DNA from: Candidatus Latescibacterota bacterium
Lineage (GTDB): Bacteria > Krumholzibacteriota > Krumholzibacteriia > JACNKJ01
NCBI GenBank assembly: GCA_020633725.1
Contig: JACKDC010000001.1
Span: 744,001 to 808,000 of the forward strand
Length of the DNA stretch: 64,000 bases
Direction of reading: 5' to 3'
Each line of letters begins with the position of its first letter. Positions within the stretch are counted from its first letter, which is position 1. Under the pieces are notes generated by a model, which ran no database searches, had not been told where the DNA came from, and saw only the letters and a list, made by a program, of their open reading frames with translations. A program made the position numbers and the translations under genes. This document shows, piece after piece, positions 42,200 through 48,998 of this stretch.

Positions 42200-43435
42200 T
42201 CAGGCGCGGAGGGTGGCGCGTGACGGTTCGGTCGCGGCAAAGAAGTCGGTGATGGTCCGGGCCAGCGCCGCGTCGAGCGAGCGCCCGCGGCGCTGCATCA
42301 CGATGGCCGCCGTTTCGAGCGCCTTGTCGAGGGCGTAGGTCGTCGTGCCCGCCTCCGATCCCCAGAGAAAGGCCGGCAGCCCCTTGGGGGGGAAGTCCGC
42401 GCCGAACCAGTTGGTGAAGGGCTCGAGCACGGTGCCCGTGTTGATGCGTCCCTGGATGCCCACCTTCACGTGGTCGCCCAGGCAGCAGCCGAGGAAGCGC
42501 CGCCGGCTCTGCAGTTCCCGACCCGCCTGCAGGACGCGCACGTCGGAGTAGTTGTTCTTGAGGTCGCTGTTGGTGACGCCCGCGCCCAGGTTCACCCACT
42601 CGCCCACCGCCGCATGGCCGAGGAAGCCGTGGTGCTGCTTGTTGGCGTAGCCCTGGAACTGCGCCTCCTCGATCTCGCCGCCCAGCCGGCACTCGGGCCC
42701 GACGAAGCAGCCGTGCAGAAGCTGCGTGTGCGGCTTGAGCCGCGTTCCGGGCCCCACGTAGCAGGGCCCCTGGATGACGCTCAGCGGCCCCACCCGCACG
42801 CCCCGGTCGATGAGCACGGGGCCGCCGCTGGCGTCCACCATGGCGCCTGCGGCGATCTCCGCGTCCGCCGCCAGGTGGACATCCTCGGCCGCCACCCAGT
42901 CCATGCGATCCTCCCGGCGCCAGGCGCCGGTCCCCAGCAGCAGGCCACGGTCGGCGGCCAGCGCGCGGGGCGCCTGCTCGTAGAGCTCCCACCAGTACTG
43001 GAGGACGGGACCGAAGGCGCAGTCCCGGGCCTTCGGCGCCGGGTCGGGCCAGGTCGCGCCGGGCTGCTGGGACGCCAGGAACTCGCGCGCCGCCGGGCCG
43101 GCCAGACGGAGCGCGACCACCTGGCCGTCGACGTCCACGCGCTCGCCGGGCGCGAGAGCCTCGAGCCGCGCCTCGCCCAGCAGCAACAGGTTGCCGGCGA
43201 CGAGGAGCAGATCCTCGGTGTCGAACAGCGCCTCCGGCGGCGGCGGGCAGAGCCCACGCAGCGACGGCCGGCTCCAGAAGTGAAGCGAATCGGCCGGCAC
43301 CTGGTCCAGCACGCGCTCCACGAGACGCCGCGCGCCCACGCGCAGCTCCCAGCAGGGACGCAGCGCCACCGGCGGGCCGAAGCCCTCGCAGCCGGCGGGT
43401 TCGAAGAGGATCACGGGGACGGTCCTGGCGCGCAT
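42200..43435 (-). CDS. GlmU-like sugar nucleotidyltransferase / acyltransferase (Bacteroidetes type)
   Basis: A 411-aa protein. The N-terminal half is a degenerate nucleotidyltransferase-like region (VILFEPAGCEGFGPPVALRPCWELRVGARRLVERV, in part). The C-terminal half is a left-handed beta-helix with hexapeptide repeats (VRVGPLSVIQGPCYVGPGTRLKPHTQLLHGCFVGPECRLGG, in part; NWFGADFPPKGLPAFLWG). This is the layout of the alternative GlmU family (GlcNAc-1-P uridyl/acetyl transfer) common in Bacteroidetes. Activity is inferred. ATG at 43435 has CGGAGG six bases upstream. Confidence 0.8.
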   Translation of the reverse strand: MRARTVPVILFEPAGCEGFGPPVALRPCWELRVGARRLVERVLDQVPADSLHFWSRPSLRGLCPPPPEALFDTEDLLLVAGNLLLLGEARLEALAPGERVDVDGQVVALRLAGPAAREFLASQQPGATWPDPAPKARDCAFGPVLQYWWELYEQAPRALAADRGLLLGTGAWRREDRMDWVAAEDVHLAADAEIAAGAMVDASGGPVLIDRGVRVGPLSVIQGPCYVGPGTRLKPHTQLLHGCFVGPECRLGGEIEEAQFQGYANKQHHGFLGHAAVGEWVNLGAGVTNSDLKNNYSDVRVLQAGRELQSRRRFLGCCLGDHVKVGIQGRINTGTVLEPFTNWFGADFPPKGLPAFLWGSEAGTTTYALDKALETAAIVMQRRGRSLDAALARTITDFFAATEPSRATLRA

Positions 43436-43469
43436 GCGTTGCCTCCGGGCTGGCGGGTCGGGCGGGCTC

Positions 43470-43498
43470 AGCCTAGGCGAGCCGCTCTCCACATGCAA
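43470..43498 (-). promoter_or_regulatory. Possible sigma-70 promoter for the GlmU-like gene
   Basis: Minus-strand TTGCAT (43498-43493), a 17-base spacer, and TAGGCT (43475-43470). Each box has four of six consensus bases. The leader to the ATG is about 30 bases with a good Shine-Dalgarno. Confidence 0.45.
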
Positions 43499-43556
43499 GG
43501 CAAGCAAGCGCCGCGCCTGCCCGCCTTTCCGCTTTCGGGGACGTGGGCCGAGCGTG

Positions 43557-43562
43557 TAGGCT
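43557..43562 (+). promoter_or_regulatory. Possible leaderless -10 box before the CBM9-like gene
   Basis: TAGGCT lies six bases upstream of the ATG at 43569, so transcription would start at or next to the start codon. No Shine-Dalgarno is present. The -35 region (TTTCGG at 43533-43538) is poor. Confidence 0.35.
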
Positions 43563-43568
43563 GACCGC

Positions 43569-44669
43569 ATGAAGACGCGGTGGCTGATCCTGCTCGCACT
43601 GCTCGCGCCCACGGCGGCGCTCGCGGACGACTTCCCCCTGCCGCAGCTGGACCTCGATACGTGGAAACCGCTGGGCTACGCCTGCGGCCGCGCGGAGCAA
43701 CCCCCAGTGATCGACGGCCGCCTCGACGACGCGGCCTGGGGGCGCAGCGAGTGGACACCGGATTTCGTGGACATCCGCGGCGGGTCCGCACCCACTCCCC
43801 GCCACCGCACCCGCGTCAAGATGCTCTGGGACGACGACTACCTCTACATCGGCGCCGACCTGGAGGAGCCCCATCTCTGGGCGACGCTCACCCAGCGCGA
43901 CGCTGTGATCTACCACGACAACGACTTCGAGCTGTTCATCGACCCCGACGGCGACACCCACGACTACTACGAGCTGGAGATCAACGCCCTGGGCACGGTC
44001 TGGGATCTGTTGCTCACCGCCCCCTACCGCGACGGCGGGCACGCCGTGGACAGCTGGGACATCGCGGGGCTGAAGAGCGCCGTGCACCTGGACGGCACGC
44101 TCAACGACCCTTCGGACACCGACCGCGGCTGGAGCGTCGAGCTGGCGCTGCCCTGGACCGTGCTGGAAGAGTGCGCGGCGCAGGGGAGACCCCCGCAGTG
44201 CAAGGACACCTGGCGCGTGAACTTCTCCCGCGTGCAGTGGCAGCTCGACGTGGTCGACGGCGCCTACCGGAAGCGCGTCGACCCCGAGACCGGAAGGCCT
44301 CTGCCCGAGGACAACTGGGTCTGGTCGCCGCAGGGGCTCGTGGCCATGCACTATCCGGAGATGTGGGGATTCTTACACTTCGGGGGCAAGGAGAGCGGTG
44401 GTTTCGTCTTCCGTGAGACGCTGTCGAGGTTTCGCCGCTTCTACTACGCTCAGAAGCGCTACTACGCTCAGACAGAACGCTACGCACGGGACCTGGACGA
44501 GTTGGCCGTGAGAGTGCCCGTGTCCGAAGCATGGCGGTCGTTCAGCCTCGATGTGAGCCCCATTGGCTACTCGGCATCTGGGTACGATGCAAGCACCAAC
44601 CGCTACGGATTCATCGACGATTCCGGGTGTGAGCGGACGCACCCCGGGAAACCCCGGTCCTTCTACTAA
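43569..44669 (+). CDS. Secreted CBM9-like carbohydrate-binding protein
   Basis: A 366-aa protein with a signal peptide (MKTRWLILLALLAPTAALAD) and a CBM9-type fold. The pattern is PPVIDGRLDDAAWGRSEWTPDFVDIRGG, VKMLWDDDYLYIGADLEEPHLWATLTQRDAVIYHDNDFELFIDPDGD (in part), then YYELEINALGTVWDLLLTAPY. The last 75 residues form a separate segment with FYYAQKRYYAQTERYARDLDEL, a pattern also seen at the base of type IV pilin-like proteins. It probably binds sugars outside the cell or in the periplasm. It is the first gene of a glycan-use operon. Confidence 0.85.
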   Translation: MKTRWLILLALLAPTAALADDFPLPQLDLDTWKPLGYACGRAEQPPVIDGRLDDAAWGRSEWTPDFVDIRGGSAPTPRHRTRVKMLWDDDYLYIGADLEEPHLWATLTQRDAVIYHDNDFELFIDPDGDTHDYYELEINALGTVWDLLLTAPYRDGGHAVDSWDIAGLKSAVHLDGTLNDPSDTDRGWSVELALPWTVLEECAAQGRPPQCKDTWRVNFSRVQWQLDVVDGAYRKRVDPETGRPLPEDNWVWSPQGLVAMHYPEMWGFLHFGGKESGGFVFRETLSRFRRFYYAQKRYYAQTERYARDLDELAVRVPVSEAWRSFSLDVSPIGYSASGYDASTNRYGFIDDSGCERTHPGKPRSFY

Positions 44670-44678
44670 GGCCCCGCC

Positions 44679-47030
44679 GTGAACATGGCACCCCTCGACT
44701 GGATCATCGTCGCGGCCATGCTGGCGCTCATGGGCACGGGCATCGTCGCCAGCCGGCGGCGCATGCAGAGCGTGGCGGACTTCCTCGCCGCCGGCCGCGC
44801 GGCGGGCCGCTACCTGCTCAGCGTGGCCAACGGCATCGCGGGCCTGGGCGCCATCACCATCGTCGGCCTCCTCGAGATGAACTACGTCGCCGGCTTTTCG
44901 ATGAGCTGGTGGAGCCTGACCATGGGCGTGTTCGTGCTCCTGGTCACCGTGACCGGCTGGGTCACCTATCGCTTCCGGCAGAGCCGCTGCCTCACGCTGG
45001 CCGAGTTCTTCGAGCGTCGCTACAGCAAGCGCTTTCGCATCTTCGCGGGGCTGCTGGCCTTCGGGTCGGGCCTGGTGAACTTCGGCATCTTCCCGGCCGT
45101 GGGCGCGCGCTTCTTCATCCACTTCTGCGGGCTGCCCGCGCAGCTGGGACCCGTGCCGACCTTCCCGCTGGTCATGGCCGTGCTGCTGGGCATCGCGCTC
45201 ACCTTCGTCTACACGGGCGGCCAGGTGGCCGTGATCGTGACGGACTTCGTGCAGGGCGTGTTCGTCAACCTGGTCTTCGTGGCGTTGGTGCTCTACCTGT
45301 TCGGCCACGTGCACTGGGAGCAGATCCTCGAGACGCTCAACATGGCCCCCGAGCGCGCGAGCCTGATCAACCCCTTCCAGACCAGCCAGGTCGAGGACTT
45401 CAACTTCGTCTACTTCCTGATCGGGATCTTCGGCCTGCTCTACGGCACCATGAGCTGGCAGGGGACACAGGCCTACAACGCGTCGGGCATCAGCGCGCAC
45501 GAGACCAAGATGGCCGGCGTGCTCAACAACTGGCGCGGCTTTCCGCAGAACCTGTTCCTACTGCTGGTGCCGATCATGGCCTACACCGTGCTGCGGCATC
45601 CGGACTTCGCGCCGGTGGCGCAGGCGGTGCGGGACGCCCTGGGCGGCGTGGACAACGAAGCCGTCCGCAGCCAGCTGCGCACGCCGCTGGTGCTCACGCA
45701 CCTGCTGCCCGTGGGTTTCATGGGCGCCTTCGCGGCGGTCATGCTCGCGGCCTTCGTGAGCACGCACGACACCTACCTGCACTCCTGGGCGAGCATCCTG
45801 GTGCAGGACGTCATCCTGCCCTTCCGCGCACGGCCCTTCACGCCGCGGCAGCACCTGCTGGCCCTGCGCCTCGCGATCCTGGGCGTGGCGCTGTTCATCT
45901 TCTGCTTCAGCCTGCTCTTCCAGCAGAGCGAGTACATCTTCCTGTTCTTCGCGATCACGGGGGCGATCTTCGCCGGCGGCTCGGGCGCGGTGATCATCGG
46001 CGGACTCTACTGGCGACGCGGCAGCACCGCGGCCGCGTGGACGGCCATGAGCGCCGGCGCGATCATCGCCGTGGGCGGCATCCTGATCCATCGCCTCGAT
46101 GCCGGCCTCTTCGAGGTCGTTCGCAGCGAGTTGCCGCTGCTTCAACGCGCCGGCTGGCGAGTGCTGGGCTGGCTCTTCGCGATCAACGGCCAGCAGTACT
46201 GGGCGCTGTCGATGTTCGCGTCGACACTTCTCTACATCGCCGTGTCGCTGCTGGGACCGCGCCGCCTGCACGACCTCGACCGCACCCTCCATCGCGGCGC
46301 GCACGCCCGCGTGGACGAAACCCGCGTCGCCACGCCTGCGCCCGCCCGCGGCTGGCGCCTGCTCGGCATGGGCCGCGAGTTCACGCGCGCCGACCGCGCG
46401 ATCTACCTGCTGACCTATGCGCAGACGGGCGCGTGGACGCTCATCTTCATCGGCGGCACGTTCTGGAGCCTGCGCCACCTGGACCCGGCGCCGGACTACG
46501 GCGCCGTCCCCGAGCCAGCCCGCAGCGAGCTCGTGGCCACCGAGGCGCTGCTGGCCGACAAGAACACGCCGGCCGACGCCTGGGCGCCGGCGGCCGCGCG
46601 GCTCGATTCGCTGCTCGCGGCCGCGCCCGCCAGCGACCATCCGCTGCTCCGGCAGCGCCTGGGCCTCTGCCTGCTCAAGGCCGACGAGCCCGCCGCCGCG
46701 CTCCCCCATCTTCAGCGCGCCGTGGAGCAGGACTCCACCTTCGGGCGCGCGTGGACGTCCCTTGCCGAAGCCGCCAGCGCCACCGGCGACGTGGCGCTCG
46801 CCCAGCGCGCCGCCGCTGCGGGGCTCCGCTGGCTGGATCCCACCAGCCGCGGCTGGACCCGCTACTGGCGTATCTACGTGGTCGTGCAGGTGCTGCTGGC
46901 CGTCTTCACCATCGTCTGGTTCACGGCGGGCGGCCTGCGCGACCTGCGCGCGCTCTTCCGCCGGCTGGACAGCGCCGCCCGCGACGCCCGTGACGACGGC
47001 GTCGTCCACCACTCCGGGGAGGACGCCTGA
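44679..47030 (+). CDS. Sodium:solute symporter with inserted TPR segment
   Basis: A 783-aa SSS-family transporter with about 14 membrane helices. SSS features include DWIIVAAMLALMGTGIVASRR at the start, ISAHETKMAGVLNNWRG, and FAAVMLAAFVSTHDTYLHSWASILVQDVILP (in part) near 350-380. After about residue 600 a soluble stretch with TPR-like helices (PAAALPHLQRAVEQDSTFGRAWTSLAEAASATGD, in part) lies between the last two membrane helices (TGAWTLIFIGGTFW and VVVQVLLAVFTIVWFTAGG). Start GTG at 44679 or ATG at 44685. The substrate is probably a glycan-derived sugar by context. Confidence 0.88.
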   Translation: MNMAPLDWIIVAAMLALMGTGIVASRRRMQSVADFLAAGRAAGRYLLSVANGIAGLGAITIVGLLEMNYVAGFSMSWWSLTMGVFVLLVTVTGWVTYRFRQSRCLTLAEFFERRYSKRFRIFAGLLAFGSGLVNFGIFPAVGARFFIHFCGLPAQLGPVPTFPLVMAVLLGIALTFVYTGGQVAVIVTDFVQGVFVNLVFVALVLYLFGHVHWEQILETLNMAPERASLINPFQTSQVEDFNFVYFLIGIFGLLYGTMSWQGTQAYNASGISAHETKMAGVLNNWRGFPQNLFLLLVPIMAYTVLRHPDFAPVAQAVRDALGGVDNEAVRSQLRTPLVLTHLLPVGFMGAFAAVMLAAFVSTHDTYLHSWASILVQDVILPFRARPFTPRQHLLALRLAILGVALFIFCFSLLFQQSEYIFLFFAITGAIFAGGSGAVIIGGLYWRRGSTAAAWTAMSAGAIIAVGGILIHRLDAGLFEVVRSELPLLQRAGWRVLGWLFAINGQQYWALSMFASTLLYIAVSLLGPRRLHDLDRTLHRGAHARVDETRVATPAPARGWRLLGMGREFTRADRAIYLLTYAQTGAWTLIFIGGTFWSLRHLDPAPDYGAVPEPARSELVATEALLADKNTPADAWAPAAARLDSLLAAAPASDHPLLRQRLGLCLLKADEPAAALPHLQRAVEQDSTFGRAWTSLAEAASATGDVALAQRAAAAGLRWLDPTSRGWTRYWRIYVVVQVLLAVFTIVWFTAGGLRDLRALFRRLDSAARDARDDGVVHHSGEDA

Positions 47031-48031
47031 TGCGTCGCCTGGCCATCCCGTTCGTCGCCCTCGTCTGCGCCTGCGCGCCGGCGCCAGCGCCGCTGCCGCC
47101 GGTGGAGCGGCTCATCGTGTTCGACGACAACGTCATCGCCTTCGTCCCCGCCGACTCCACCCGCTACGCCACCGCGTCGGTGGACACGCGCGACGCGGGC
47201 CGCGTGCTGGTGAGGCCCCACGAGTTTCCGCCGCGCCTGAGGAACGTGCCGCTGCGCATCACGGCCCACGTGGCCACGCGGCCGATCCCGCAGGACATCC
47301 AGCACGTCCACGATCCCTGGGACCGCGCGGGCAGCGTGCGGCTGCAGCCTCCGACCGGGCCCGCGGTGGAGCTGCTCAAGTTCATCACGGCCTACGGCGG
47401 GGCCACCGAGCACACGGCCGACGTGAGCTGGGCGCGACCGCTCCTCCGGGGCCACGTCGACTTCGAGGCTACAGTGGACACCTGGTCCGATCCCGGCTGG
47501 CGCCTGGACTTCACCCTCACCCTCGCACCGGACCCCGGCGCCGACGATCCCGACTGGGCGCTGCCGCTCTTCTGCGAGGACGCCATCACTCGGGTCGCCA
47601 TGGATGCGGGGACCATCGACTGCCCCGTTGAGATCCCGCAGGACGTCGGCCGCGTGGAACTGCTCCTCTTCACCAGCGGACACTGCACCGACGGCCGTGG
47701 CGCCGACGAGTTCGAGACGCGCGATCACGTGGTCACGGTGGACGGCCGAGAGGTGCTTCGCCTGCGTCCCTGGCGCGACGACTGCGGCCGCTTCCGCGCC
47801 ATCAACCCGTACTGCCGCCGCTGGAGCGACGGCAGCTGGTCCAGCGACTACAGCCGCAGCGGCTGGTGCCCCGGGGACCAGGTGGCGCCCCTGCGCGAGG
47901 ATCTGAGCGCGGCCCTGCCCCCGGGCCCGCACGCGCTGGCCTACCGCATCGAGGGCATCCGCCCCGCCGACGCCGACGGCAACTACGGCTACTGGCGCTC
48001 CAGCGCGGTCCTCATCGGCTGGAGGCGCTGA
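47030..48031 (+). CDS. PNGase F-like peptide:N-glycanase, probable lipoprotein
   Basis: A 333-aa protein with a lipoprotein-like signal (MRRLAIPFVALVCACAPAPAP, Cys at 13 and 15). The C-terminal half matches the N-glycanase C domain: IPQDVGRVELLLFTSGHCTDG, an ADEFETRDHVVTVDGREVLRL stretch, and SRSGWCPGDQ. PNGase F hydrolyses the GlcNAc-Asn bond and frees whole N-glycans. I could not align the catalytic Asp/Glu by eye. ATG overlaps the symporter stop (TGATG). The neighbouring alpha-mannosidase and GH130 genes support the assignment. Confidence 0.8.
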   Translation: MRRLAIPFVALVCACAPAPAPLPPVERLIVFDDNVIAFVPADSTRYATASVDTRDAGRVLVRPHEFPPRLRNVPLRITAHVATRPIPQDIQHVHDPWDRAGSVRLQPPTGPAVELLKFITAYGGATEHTADVSWARPLLRGHVDFEATVDTWSDPGWRLDFTLTLAPDPGADDPDWALPLFCEDAITRVAMDAGTIDCPVEIPQDVGRVELLLFTSGHCTDGRGADEFETRDHVVTVDGREVLRLRPWRDDCGRFRAINPYCRRWSDGSWSSDYSRSGWCPGDQVAPLREDLSAALPPGPHALAYRIEGIRPADADGNYGYWRSSAVLIGWRR

Positions 48032-48032
48032 G

Positions 48033-48998
48033 ATGTGGCTCCGCCGCGTCGCCGACACGCCGCTGCTCACCGCGGCGGAGATCCGCTCCCGCGAGCCGCG
48101 CCTCGCCGATCCCAGCAGCGTGTTCAATCCCGGCGCGCTGCGCGCGGGCGGGCGCATCCACCTCATGCTGCGCGTGCAGAGCCGCGGGCGCGAGACCTTC
48201 CTCGTGATGGCCGCCAGCGAGGACGGCCTCCGCGTCACGGTCGCGCCGGAGCCCATCCACCTCGCGGGGCTCGACGCCCTCGGCGAGCCGGTGCACCACG
48301 TCTACGACGCGCGCCTGACCACCCTCGACGGCCTGCACCACGCCCTCGTGGCCGTGGATCTCGACGACCGCTGCGAGCTGGGCCTGCTCAGCAGCGCGGA
48401 CCTTCGGGACTGGCAGTGGCGCGGGCTCGTGTCCCGCGGCGGCAATCGCAACGGGGTGCTCTTCCCCGCGCGCGTGGGCGGCCGCGCGCTGCGCCTCGAC
48501 CGTCCGAATCGCGTGGCGGCCGGCGCGGCCGGCGCGGGCGACGCGATCTGGCTCAGCGAGTCGGACGATCTCCTCCACTGGCGTCCCGTAGGTCCGGTCG
48601 CCGCGGGCCGCCCGCGCTCCTGGGACGAACTGCTGGGCCCCGGGCCGCCCCCCGTGCTCACCGAGGCCGGCTGGCTCGCGCTCTATCACGGCGTGGCGAC
48701 GCACCACGGGGGCGTGAACGTCTACCAGGCGGGCGCGCTGCTGCTCGACGCCGACGACCCCACGCGCGTCCTCGCCCGCACCCGCAACAACCTGCTGGAG
48801 CCGCGCCTCCCCTGGGAGCTGAGCGGCCAGGTGCCGAACGTGGTCTTCCCCTCGGGGATGGTCCTGCCCACCCACGACGGCCCTGGCCCCGCCCCCGCGG
48901 ACGCGCGCGTGCTCGTCTACTACGGCGCCGCCGACACCTGCATCGGCGTGGCCGAGAGCACCGTGGGCGAACTGATTCGCGCCTGCCAGGAGGACTGA
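48033..48998 (+). CDS. GH130 beta-mannoside phosphorylase
   Basis: A 321-aa five-bladed propeller enzyme of family GH130. Diagnostic stretches are DPSSVFNPGALRAGGRIHLMLRVQSRG (in part), VYDARLTTLDG, NGVLFPARVGGRALRLDRPN, and VPNVVFPSGMV followed by LVYYGAADTCIGVAEST. These enzymes phosphorolyse Man-beta-1,4-linked sugars, including the Man-GlcNAc core of N-glycans, giving mannose-1-phosphate. No signal peptide, so it is cytoplasmic. The starting ATG lies one base after the PNGase-like stop and the gene overlaps the mannosidase start. Confidence 0.92.
   Translation: MWLRRVADTPLLTAAEIRSREPRLADPSSVFNPGALRAGGRIHLMLRVQSRGRETFLVMAASEDGLRVTVAPEPIHLAGLDALGEPVHHVYDARLTTLDGLHHALVAVDLDDRCELGLLSSADLRDWQWRGLVSRGGNRNGVLFPARVGGRALRLDRPNRVAAGAAGAGDAIWLSESDDLLHWRPVGPVAAGRPRSWDELLGPGPPPVLTEAGWLALYHGVATHHGGVNVYQAGALLLDADDPTRVLARTRNNLLEPRLPWELSGQVPNVVFPSGMVLPTHDGPGPAPADARVLVYYGAADTCIGVAESTVGELIRACQED

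Noticed and set aside
41848..42240. Open frame of about 130 codons between the HU/IHF and GlmU-like genes
   Set aside because: No Shine-Dalgarno, atypical composition, overlap with the end of the GlmU-like gene, and no resemblance to a known family.
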